Assembly: GCA_964058805.1 (NCBI GenBank)
Contig: CAXKVV010000522.1
Span: 1-64,000 of the forward strand
Direction of reading: 5' to 3'
Source of the DNA: Schoenoplectus triqueter
Lineage: Eukaryota; Streptophyta; Magnoliopsida; Poales; Cyperaceae
Length of the DNA stretch: 64,000 nucleotides
Each line of letters opens with the position of its first letter. Position 1 is the stretch's first letter. The notes beneath the pieces are model-generated. The model saw nothing but the letters and a program-made list of their open reading frames with translations, was not told where the DNA came from and searched no databases. The position numbers and the translations under genes were made by a program. Below are positions 21,557-31,446 of the stretch, piece after piece.

Positions 21557-22569
21557 TTAGAACATACAACATATAATCTCCACGAGCAGTGTGGATCTTT
21601 GCATACCATTACCAACATTGACTTATTGTTTTTTTTTTGTTCTGATCTCTATATTTCCTCTTATATGATACTCATTAATTGTCCATTGCAAATGTTCCTT
21701 CAAGTTAAATGTTCGATTCTCTGATAGAGGGTTATCCAATTGAACTCGTGATGAAATATTTATTTCACTAATTTCAGAAACATCACTAAAATCACGTACC
21801 GGGTGATATTTTTCAGACCTACCTTTCACAATCACACATTTTTCTATGTGTTCATTCGGATCACAATTTGGATCATCATATTCATCTGCTGAGTCCCAAT
21901 AATCCTCTCTAACTTCTCATCCCTCACATGCAAATGGTATAAAATCTTCATCATCATCATTCCCCTCTTCCTCCATCGCATCAACATCTTCGTTCTGAGT
22001 ATCCTCATCTTCTATATTATCATAGATCATCAGTGAATGTACTATAGGCGAATCAAAAGGATCAGGGTCAAGATTCTCCATTGCTTGATCAGGGTGTGGA
22101 CTTTGTTCCACATGGTTAAAAACTTAGTGATTCAGATCAATGTTTTGATTGTTTCTGTTTGCTAGGACAATATTATCCTCAATATTGTTACTGATTTCGG
22201 GTAAACTGTTCGAAATAAGATCCACATTATCATTTAAAAATACTTCAACATATAACTCAATTACTCTCCAATTCATTTCAGTACTTGCCATTTGGAATAT
22301 CATTCGCCACTCAACCTCGTCTCATATAGGAATTAAATAAAAATAATAAGCACTCGCACCTCCGATATTATATCGAGCACTTATACTTATAAAATATTGC
22401 ATCTCTAGTAATCCAAGTCGTCTGAATATCATAGTTCTCACATCATCGAAACGTATACCTTCATCTCCAAGAAAAGAAAATCTTGGCTGATTATCATAAT
22501 CAACACCCATTGATCCAGTTATAATCTTACCACCCGTGTATACCATAATAGGAATCATCCTGACAATTT

Positions 22570-23344
22570 ATTAAAAGAATTATAAGACTTTTAAATAATA
22601 TTTAATAAATCAATGCTAATTATTAACTATGAGTTAATAATAATAATACCGAAATTGTTAAAAAAATATAATTGAGATTAGCATGAAATAATAATTGTAA
22701 TAATGATAATATTAATATAAATAATGATAATAATAATAATATTAATAGTAATAATGATAATAATAATAATAATAAAATAATATCAATAATAATGATAAAA
22801 GAATAATACTTATTCTAACAATAATAGTAATAATTTTATATAATTTTTAATAAATCATTTATCATAAAATATAAATTATAATACTAATATTAATGATGTT
22901 GATAATAACACAACATAAATTTATATTAAAAATTATGTAAATCAAATAATTTTAATACAACTCATAATTTTAGATAATAATAATAATAATATTAATAATT
23001 TATTATATTTATCGGGATTACTGACCTGATGATCGATTCCCCTGTCAATTGCTATTGACCATTTTTTTACTCTCTTAATATTCTGTTTATTCTTTTATTG
23101 ATAGGAATTAATAAGGTGTTAATAATATTAATAATACTGTAACATAAACTTAATGGTAGATAATAATAATAATATTAATAATAATTTATTATATTCGATG
23201 GAATTGCTAACCTGATCTCCTCGTCTTCTGTTGAGATAAATTTCTCAGAGTTGACTGATGTTGAGGTAATTTTCACTCAATTTGATTTTATTCTTATTGA
23301 TCAGCTTTGATTTTGTTCTGGTTGAATAAGTTAGAATGTTGCTC
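22570..23344 (-). other. Leader region of the MuDR gene with duplicated donor
   Basis: Upstream of the transposase ATG are (AAT)n-rich intron-like tracts. Two similar blocks (about 22970-23060 and 23155-23240) each read, on minus, ATCAG|GT followed by ATAATAAATTATT, as if an exon end and intron start had been duplicated about 190 bp apart. No open frame. Confidence 0.4.
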
Positions 23345-23352
23345 TATTTATA
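23345..23352 (-). promoter_or_regulatory. TATA box of the MuDR-type gene
   Basis: Minus-strand TATAAATA followed by GAGCAACATTC, about 800 bp before the transposase start and about 170 bp inside the right terminal repeat, a sensible promoter position. Confidence 0.45.
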
Positions 23353-23519
23353 ATCGTTCTGGCCTGTAAGTTAGAGATGTGCGTGGGAAGTAACAGAAAT
23401 TGAATGACATGTGGGAAGACCGCGCATGGGAAGAAACAACGAAACGCACAGTGAAAAAGAGAGCGTGGGGGAGAAACAACAAAAGCAGCAAGGAAAGTGG
23501 CGCGTGAATTGGTGGGACC

Positions 23520-23656
23520 GGGCCGGAAACCCCGTTTCCGTCCAGGGGACGAAGATGGGTGGGTGAACCAAGGACAGAAATAGAGTTGGTGACCCTTGGA
23601 CGAAAACCGAGAAGTAGGAATAGTTATATTCGTCAAAAACGCTCCCCCACGGTTAG
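23520..23656. repeat. Right terminal inverted repeat of composite MULE
   Basis: Read on minus: AACCGTGGGGGAGCGTTTTTG, TCTCGGTTTTCGTCC, GGACGGAAACGGGGTTTCCG. It pairs with 9781-9915. The region just inside, down to about 23380, is likewise GC-rich. Confidence 0.55.
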
Positions 23657-24239
23657 ACTCGTGTTTTTTTATTTTTCTTTTTGTTATTAATAAAAAATCG
23701 GTCTTGACTCTTGACAGCCACTTTTCACACCTTGACATAATAGTTTTTTTTTTGAAAATTTTGAATAAAATTGAAAAACAATAAAGAAGTTGATAATATA
23801 ATAATATTGGAATACAAATAGACTAACAATCATATTTAACACAAATTCAATACATTTTTTTTATTAAGCATCAATAATTTCTAGTTTCATATCGCTGAGA
23901 AATTCCAAGTCACTTGATGTATATTGGATATTATCATTATACTTTTCTCCATGAAAAGATCAGTATACCTAAGTCCGTTCAATGGAATATGACTATTTTT
24001 TTAACTAAAGTGAATAGAAAACTAATTAACCTATAGTACCAATAATTTGATAAAATTTTAAAATGAACTATAATTTTTCATTGAAATCAGCTTATCCATT
24101 ACCGTTGGTTTTGTCTGCTACCATTTTTTATGGAATCATCATGTTATAGTTTTTACGTCCCTTCCAATTTTATTTTTAAAATAAAAGGTGCCTTTTTATG
24201 GGTCCCACCTGTGATTGGCACTACTGTAGAAGATGTCAT
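23657..24239. other. Spacer, no gene
   Basis: AT-rich sequence between two MULE-type elements. No conserved frame or repeat boundary seen. Confidence 0.5.
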
Positions 24240-25652
24240 GAAAATTTTTTATTTGCCACTTCAAAACATTAAATTTAGAAATTTATCATTCTAAAACTTT
24301 AAATTAATTATTTGCCACTCTAAACTCAATTAATTTAGTAAACTATCATTATTATACATTTAAAATATTTATCTGATTAATAATTTTCTGAAAATACAAC
24401 AAATTCCTATTCTGACTAAAATACCCTTGCATGAATTGGAATTCTTATATGTTGTTGCTCTTCCACCTGGAGCCTGTTGCTCTTCTGTCTCCCATCTCCT
24501 CTGCCTCATCAGCCATATACCATCTCCTCCACCTCCTCCGCCTCATCTGCCAACTCGGACCCAGACGTCTGCCATCTGTCCATCCACTACTCAATCCATT
24601 GTGAAGACTGTGGAATTAACCCTTGTCATTCCACTGCTCTTGTCAAATTCAGTTTGTGCTCTACCTTCGTAACTTTAATTTATTTACTCATAGTTGTACT
24701 ATGTCATATCGCTAACCAAACATAATATTCAGCATCCGCTATAAAGATATCTACTGACGCATCTTATTTTGAAAGAATAATATAATTAAAAAATGGTAAA
24801 AGGGAAATTTACTTGCTTGATTGTGAGAAAACAAAGTCCATGAAAGAACAAATATGTCTGGTATGAAATGGACCGGGTGTACCTTTCTACACGCCACAGT
24901 GCATTTATGCTGGTCTCTGATGTATTTTCCCATATACAAAATAACCCAGTATTATCATAGTTCTAGTTTTGGCATGGCCTGGCATGACCAACAGTTACCA
25001 CTTCTAACCAAATCATGCCAGCTATTATTTCTAATCAATTCAGTATAACATCGATACCAATTTGATATTGTTTGACCTAGAAATCGATCCAATTAAGAAA
25101 AAATTATATACCATTTTGTTTTTGTTTTTTTTGTACTTATAAAACCATCTTTGTGGATTCAAATAAGTATTGCTCAAAGGCTTAATCAATTTGTTGCCAC
25201 AGTCCGGGCACGACACCATTGGCAATGGAAGAATGGAAGAGAAATGATTGGCACTGGAATTCACCAAAGTCGTGGGGGTTGCAGATGAGCTCGTGCTAGT
25301 CTCCCCTCGTGGCCAGTGGCAATGCATGGTGGAGATCCTTGGTAAAGGGAGAATGACGCAGGGCGAAGGATCAACGATCTTTAGCGAATGAGAATGGCGA
25401 AGCTCAGTTGCGACTGAGAAAAATATGAACTGTCAAATGAACATATTTGGTTACAGAAGGGCAATTATGAAAATACCAAAATGTATTTTAATATACATTA
25501 TATTTTAAACTTTTTTTAATCAGATAAATATTTTAACTATATAAGAGTGACAATTTACTTAATGAGTTTAGAGTGGCAAATAATTAATTTTAAGTTTTAG
25601 GATGAGAAATTACTAAATTTGAATTTTTAGAGTGGTAAATAAAAAAATTCCC
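24240..25652. mobile_element. MULE-like element with GRF fragment
   Basis: About 1.4 kb with long imperfect inverted repeats of about 140 bp: left GAAAATTTTTTATTTGCCAC, right the complement of GGGAATTTTTTTATTTACCAC. As in the two MULEs above, each arm has sub-repeats (TTTGCCACTTCAAAAC, TTTATCATTCTAAAAC, TTTGCCACTCTAAAC). No clear 9-bp duplication remains. It carries a GRF fragment on minus and a Pro/Ser-rich CT tract near 24470-24600. Confidence 0.65.
25040..25327 (-). pseudogene. GRF zinc-finger fragment in MULE-like element
   Basis: Minus strand. A short Ser/Thr-rich N-terminus leads into CPDCGNKLIKPLSNTYLNPQ, then RWFYKYKK. This is the first half of a GRF finger, homologous to the fragment at 8661-8837, but the third zinc ligand (Cys in FYKC) is Tyr here. 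No second half (FFxWxD block) is seen downstream, so it is a dead fragment. Confidence 0.55.
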
Positions 25653-27120
25653 TATTAATTATGACAGCGGATCTATATCGTGAGTGAAGTTCTCAAAAAC
25701 AGGTCAAATCACAATTTGCAGAAAATTACGGTGATAGTCTCCACTGAAAAAGAAGAAAGAGATTCTTTTAGTTTCTTTTTTTTTTCCAAAGTAAAATTAA
25801 GGATGAAGTGTCCTTTTCATTTATTTGAAAAGTTTAGTCACATAAAAAAGATACACTAATGTTGTGCTTTAAATAATTTAAAAAGTATGATGACATGTGA
25901 GGAGTGAGGTTATGAGTGATAGTTTGATACTAGTGATGATGACGATGACCACGACGACGCAATAATGATTAAAGTGTGATGATGAGACTGGATTTGAATT
26001 AGTAGTTCGGATCCGTATTCGTTGCTGATTTAATTCTATTATTTTTGTCATAGATTTTTTGGTCACCGAATGATTTATATGGTCAAATTTAAATTCAAAG
26101 TTATATTATTTAAATGAGTTTCGCTCATTATAGACAAAAAAAACGCTGTCAGTGAAAAAACAAATGAAGTTTTTAGACATTCAAAGGCTATCAATGTGAA
26201 TTGATCTACACTTCTCTCGAGAGTCGAGCCTAATAGATCTATAAACGAATTGGATAAGTGTTGGATTTCATAACAATTTTTTGAGAATGGGCCTGGTTCT
26301 TTAGAGATTTGGCTCTTATCAAGCTCTTTGAGCCCTAACAATCGGAATTGGAAGGGGTTTTATTATTTTTAATTATATATTTTTTTATTTTTAAATTTTA
26401 CATAATGTTAGAATATAACACAAAATATTAAAAATATAAAACAAATTTATAATGACATATGTAAAAAAATATTAGCTTTTTTTTGTTTTGTTATTTTTTA
26501 ATTTTTCTAATTTTTCAGACTTCTATAAATACAATTAATATAAGGCTTTGATAAGGATCAGATCATATTTGAACATGTTAGATTGGGAATGACTCATTTT
26601 TCTAGGTTTGAATTTGATCTTTATCAAATCTAACCCTTGCAAAAAAAGGACTAGGCCAAATTAAGAGGACCGAATAAAAACTGTTTTTTAACCGACCAAC
26701 CGAACTGATTCACAGATTCGAACCGTATAGACTATCCCTAATGTGAATGGCCCCAACTGCTATAGCTGATGTGAATGGATAAGTATTCTATGAGAGATCT
26801 TAAAAGTTAATCTGAATGACTTAAGTTAATTTGAAGAATTATGAAATCTAAATATAAATTTTAATATATATATATATATATATAATTTTTTTATTATTAA
26901 ATCAAAACTGCGACCGATCACAGTTAGATGGAAAGTACCGTATGTGAATTTTATTTGTTTCGACTCGAGAGGATGTCGTTCCAATGTGAACACGCCATTG
27001 AGCACCGAATCCAATAATCAAAAGTTCAAGTCCAAAAGGCTCAAACCAAAGTCGACTGTACATCTGTACCAGGCCACGTAAGTAAGGATAGTAATTTCAG
27101 TGAGATCATTAATTAAATTA
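25653..27120. other. Intergenic, repeat remnants
   Basis: No gene. An 88-codon minus-strand frame (26075-26341) has no domain. Around 26280-26330 and 26540-26740 lie degraded copies of a GGACCG / CTTATCAA-rich repeat seen again at 36.83-36.97 and 38.69-39.04 kb. A (TA)n tract is at 26864-26884. Confidence 0.45.
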
Positions 27121-27307
27121 AATGGGAAGGATTAGTTGGCAATTATTTTGATAATTTTAACAAAAAAGTTGAAAAAAAATAAAAGATGGAAAAACAATTA
27201 TGAATATATTTTTGAACTTAACTATAAATTGATAGTGTTTTAAAATTTTGCAATTTTAAATATTATATGATTGTCCATTAAATACCATTAAAATGTTATA
27301 TAATAGA
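27121..27307. repeat. Family A MITE fragment
   Basis: Left half of a family A element (GGAAGGATTAGTTGGCAATTATTTTG and the TATGATTGTCCATTAAA centre). It stops at a (TA)n tract where another MITE is inserted. A further family A end (GGGATCACTTGACAATGGC) is at about 27846. Confidence 0.45.
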
Positions 27308-27328
27308 GAAAATTGAATATATATATAT

Positions 27329-27740
27329 ATAGAGTAATGCTATGGTGCTTCGCGAAGCAAAAAATTTTTTGTGCTTCGCGTCTGTATCTCGAATTTAAAA
27401 GTTCAAACGGCCGATCCAAACCGTTGAACATCATCTTCATATTGAAATATCCTTGGAGATCAAATTTTTATATTTTTTTGAATTTTTTTGATATTTTTTA
27501 GATGGGTACAAAGTTTGTTGATCTAAAAATTTCTGCACCATCCAAAACAAGCGACTTTGTACCCATCTAAAAAATATCAAAAAAATTTAAAAAAAATATA
27601 AAATTTGATCTCCAAGGATATTTCAATATGAAGATGATGCTCAACGGTTTGGATCGGCCGTTTAAACTTTTAAATTCGAGATACGGACGCGAAGCACAAA
27701 TTTTTTTTTACTTCGCGAAGCACCATAGCATCACTCTATA
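27329..27740. repeat. Microsatellite-inserted palindromic MITE 1
   Basis: Nearly perfect palindrome of about 410 bp: AGTAATGCTATGGTGCTTCG on the left, its complement CGAAGCACCATAGCATCACT on the right, with matching inner arms (GATGGGTACAAAGT / ACTTTGTACCCATC). Both flanks are (TA)n. No coding capacity. Confidence 0.8.
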
Positions 27741-29310
27741 TATATATATATATATATATATCCATCCAACTTTGCTAATTGGAAGTTTACCTATGAAATC
27801 TGTAATTTATCCATTGAAAATTCAATTAACTTATTACTTCTTTAGGGGAGGGATCACTTGACAATGGCTATGTTGACAATCACAACATGATGTTTCGAAT
27901 GTCACTTTTTTTAGAAGATATATAAATATAAAGCTGAACAGAGTATGTGCCTATAAATGCTAAGAATTTTGTTCATTCTTCAAAAATCGTTTATGGTCTT
28001 TTCATCAGACCTCACTTTATTTTTCTTTCAAGCATGTTATCATATATTAATGTGTGAAAGGATATTGGAGTCAGCAATAAAAGTATAAACTAGATAAAAA
28101 GCGTACGTTTCTGATCACTTGAAGAAGCGTTGTACATTCAACAACAAAGACTGCAACTTGGATGTCTAAGTCACTGATTGAATCATCCAGATGTCTCACG
28201 AACTTCTTTCAAAAGGATCTCTTTTCAGAAAAATAAAGTAATTCTGGTCTCTGCCCTATTCACACTTGTTTTCATTGAAATGTTTCTTCTATGAGCAAAT
28301 TTATATTTTTCTGTCAATTTTTCATTCACTTATCGAAAGAGAAAGTATTAGAACTTTATAGGAGTATATCTTAAGTATGAAAAGAATTGTAACTTTGGAT
28401 GACGTTTTGTTATACTAATAAAATGGTCAATTTTATTTATCCCATGGTTATAAGAACTAACTTAATTTAGAAAGCTTATTAATTAATGAAAAAAATCATT
28501 AGGCTCTTTTGAATTAATAAAGAAATATAGAATGGACCCAATAAGAATCCTCAAGAGTCTAGGTTCGATTATGAAAATATAATTTATCAAATAAACTACA
28601 TAAAATTTAAAAGTGAAAAACTGAATACTTCACTTTCATTTTTATATTACCCTTGGTTAATCAAACAATTATAATAATTTTTTTTTTTACTAAAACATGG
28701 AATACCAGAGCAAAATCATCAGGCTCTGTCTCTGCAGAAAATCTTGTCAGTAAATACCATTCCGACGTTTTCAAGGAAAAAAAAAGACAAGGGAGGAAAG
28801 CAAATAGGGCCTAATTGAGCCTAAATAAGGGGGGAATTTTAATTATTATTTTGGGCCTACTAATGGAATAATAAGCCTATTATCTTGCTATGGGCTAAGA
28901 CAATCCTGTATATTAGGCCTGTATCTGGATAATATGTTTATATGCAAAAAACCAATCCAGGAACATACACAGGAGATTTTCAATATCTAAAAAAATATCT
29001 GAAATTCAAACATAGCTACTTAAATTATGTTATTATGATTGCTAGATATTTGTTCGTTTGGAATTACTTGGTTGCTATGAATTCTGAATTGTGAATTTAT
29101 TGAACGAGCTTTACGATTAGAAATGATGGATCCAGCTGACACTTGAATGATGATGACAAACTTTAGCACTCCGAAATTCTTAATTAGGTTATTATGCCAT
29201 ATCGTCTCATGATATTTGTTTGTAAATGTAGATCTTGTTAAAAGCATCTCAGGAAGTCATTTATATTCTCTTCTGGATTGGAGTACTTACATAAATTTCT
29301 GTTATATATA
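27741..29310. other. Intergenic, no gene seen
   Basis: AT-rich sequence with no conserved frame. A few GGGCCTA / AGGCCTG motifs occur near 28808-28925. Confidence 0.45.
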
Positions 29311-29320
29311 TATAGAGAGA

Positions 29321-29715
29321 GTTGGGCTATGGTGCTATGCATAGCACGGATCGCCCCGTGCTATGAATTGGTTCTTCGTTTTCAAAGTTTAAATGGTCGA
29401 TCTGAACCATACAAAATAATTTTCATATGAATATCTCAATGTAGACTAAATTTTATATTTTTTGATTTTTTTTACTATTTTGAAGATAGTTAGAAAATTA
29501 CTTGATTTATTTATTATGAGCCATTCAAAAGTGGTGATTTTTTAACTATCTTAAAAAATAGTAAAAAACTTTTAAAAAATATAAAATTTGGTATACATTG
29601 AGATATTCATGCCAAAATCATTTTGTGCGGTTGGATTGATCATTTACACCTTGATAACGAAGAACTGATCTATAGTATGAGGGCAATCCGTACTATGCAT
29701 AGCACCATAGTCCAA

Positions 29716-29716
<1 letters not shown>
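29321..29716. repeat. Palindromic MITE 2 (array)
   Basis: Ends GTTGGGCTATGGTGCTATGC and its complement GCATAGCACCATAGTCCAAC, with TA/GA microsatellite outside. The inner arms match MITE 4 (GATAGTTAGAAAATTACTTG). First of five units lying end to end. Confidence 0.8.
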
Positions 29717-29746
<30 letters not shown>

Positions 29747-29757
29747 GAGAGAGAGAG

Positions 29758-30118
29758 TCCGACTATGGTGTTTTACAAAGCACAAAGGCATTGTGTGCTT
29801 TGTGCTCAATTTTTAATTTCAAGTCAGAAATAATCAATCTGAACCGTTCAATCTAATCTTCATATAAAAATCTATTAGTAAACCAAATTTTATATTTTTT
29901 AGATTTTTTTTCTATTTTTTCAGGTGAGGAGAAAATGACTTGATCTGAGAATTCTGGTTCATCCAAAAATGACAGTTTTCCCTCTATAAAAAAATAGCAA
30001 ATGAATTCCAAAAAAATATAAAATTTGATTTACTAATATATTTTGATATGGAGATTAGATTAACCGGTTTAGATCGATTATTTCTGACTTAAAATTAATA
30101 ATAGAGCACAACACCATA

Positions 30119-30120
<2 letters not shown>
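29758..30120. repeat. Palindromic MITE 3 (array)
   Basis: Ends TCCGACTATGGTGTTTTAC and the complement of GCTATGGTGTTGTGCTC. It is separated from MITE 2 only by a (CT)n(TA)n(GA)n tract that is itself palindromic, and followed by a (TA)n tract of over 40 bp. Confidence 0.75.
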
Positions 30121-30163
<43 letters not shown>

Positions 30164-30166
<3 letters not shown>

Positions 30167-30561
30167 TGGTTATGGTGCTACGCATAGCATGAATGGTTCG
30201 TGTGCTATGGATCGTTTCTCCATCTTTAAAGCTTAAATGGTCGATCCGACCGGTCAAAATATTTTTTATATGAAAATCTAATTGGAGACCAAATTATATA
30301 TTTTTTAAGATTTTTTTTACTATTTTTTAAGATAGCTAAAAAATGACTCCTTTTGAATGACTCATAATAATTAAATCAAGTGATTTTCTAGCTATCTTAA
30401 AAAATAGTAAAAAAAATTTAAAAAATATAAAATTTGGTGCCCAACTAGATTTTCATATGAAAAATATTTTGACTGGTCGGATCGACTATTTGAACTTTGA
30501 AGATGGAGAAACAGTCTGTAACACACAGGTCATCCATGCTACGCGTAGCACCATAGCCAAA

Positions 30562-30563
<2 letters not shown>
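30164..30563. repeat. Palindromic MITE 4 (array)
   Basis: Ends TTTGGTTATGGTGCTACGC and the complement of TTTGGCTATGGTGCTACGC. Arms match over nearly 190 bp. Flanks are (TA)n and (CT)n(TA)n. Confidence 0.8.
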
Positions 30564-30615
<52 letters not shown>

Positions 30616-30617
<2 letters not shown>

Positions 30618-31023
30618 CTTAGGCTACGGTGCTATGTAGGACGGATGACTTGTGTGCTACAAATCATTTCTCTGTCTTCAAAACTCAAATGATTGATCCA
30701 ACTGATCAAAATATTTTTCATATGAAAATTTAGTTCAGGACCAAATTTATATTTTTTAAGATTTTTTTTTACTATTTTTTAAGATAGTTAGAAAATCACT
30801 TGATTTAATTTGTTATGAGCCAAAATGAATAAATCCTAGTGATTTTCTAACTATTTGAAAAAAAATGTAAAAAAAATCCTTAAAAAATATAAATTTGGTC
30901 CTCAACTAGATATTTATATGAAAAATATTTTGACCGGTTGGATCAACTATTTGAGTTTTAAAAATAGAGAAACAGATCGTAGCACACGCGCAATCCGTGC
31001 TACGCATAGCACCGTATCCTAAC
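30616..31023. repeat. Palindromic MITE 5 (array)
   Basis: Ends ACTTAGGCTACGGTGCTATG and the complement of TAGGATACGGTGCTATGCG. More diverged arms than MITE 4 but the same interior order. Confidence 0.75.
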
Positions 31024-31045
31024 AATATATATACACATATCTATA

Positions 31046-31446
31046 TGAAGTCAGGCTATGGTGATTCATGAAATATAAAATTTCCCGTCGTTCGCGTCCG
31101 TATCTCAAATTTGAAAGCCCAAACGGCCGATCCAAACAGTTGAATATGATCTTTATATTGAATTATCTTTGAGGATCAAATTTTATATTTTTTAAATTTT
31201 TACTATTTTTTAGATGGATGAAAAATCACTAGTATTGAATGATGCAGAAATTATTAGATCAACAAACTTTATACCCATATAAAAATAATAAAAAATTTTA
31301 AAAGTATAAAATTTGATCTCCAAATATATTTCAATATGAATATCATGTTCAACGGATTGGATAGTTCATTTAAACTTTTAAATTTAAAATACAGACACAA
31401 AACACGAGAAATTTTATACTCCGTAAAGCATCATAGCCTCACTCTA
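31046..31446. repeat. Palindromic MITE 6 (array)
   Basis: Ends GAAGTCAGGCTATGGTGATTC and the complement of GAGTGAGGCTATGATGCTTT. The interior (GGCCGATCCAAACAGTTGAA) is closest to MITE 1, so two subfamilies are mixed in the cluster. A (CT)n(TA)n tract follows. Confidence 0.75.

Larger units (their letters stand above)
19995..22558 (-). pseudogene. MuDR-type transposase N-terminal part, broken
   Basis: Minus strand from ATG 22558. The start MIPIMVYTGGKIITGSMGVDY, then GDEGIRFDDVRTMIFRRLGL and LIPI, matches the N-terminal region of plant MULE transposases. DEVEWRMIFQ and WRVIELYVEV follow, an acidic stretch (DNIEDEDTQNEDVDAMEEE), then the MuDR domain (FNLKEHLQWTINEY; VCKDPHCSWRLYVVCSK). The Tourist-like element then splits it, and it resumes at 20194 (KTNPYEHTCVQ, TIKGIRAI). 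From 22558 to 21623 one frame runs with three internal stops (TGA near 22322, TAA near 22130, TGA at 21917). A run of ten As near 21630 shifts the frame, and a TAG stands where Trp is expected near 20175. The DDE catalytic domain and zinc knuckle are missing. Confidence 0.75.
9781..23656. mobile_element. Composite ~14-kb MULE with PMD and MuDR genes
   Basis: Inference from three observations. (1) Long diverged GC-rich inverted repeats at both ends share AAC.GTGGG, TTTTTGAC and GGACGGAAA.GGGGTTTCCG in the same order. (2) Between them a PMD gene (+) and a MuDR-type transposase gene (-) point at each other, like the convergent gene pair of maize MuDR. (3) Everything else inside is accounted for as later insertions: 12167-12918, 14942-19712, 20195-21556 and the unexplained 11567-13831 block. 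I found no matching target duplication at the outer ends, so the exact limits are uncertain. Both genes are dead. Confidence 0.6.

Noticed and set aside
23331..23738. 135-codon minus-strand frame
   Set aside because: Lies over the right terminal repeat of the composite MULE; the composition explains the open frame.
24240..25652. A 9-bp target duplication for the third MULE-like element
   Set aside because: The nine bases on each side (AGATGTCAT and TATTAATTA) do not match, so no duplication is claimed.
29321..31446. Regularly spaced repeats that might suggest a CRISPR-like array
   Set aside because: Units are about 400-bp palindromes in a plant nuclear genome separated by microsatellite; they are MITEs.
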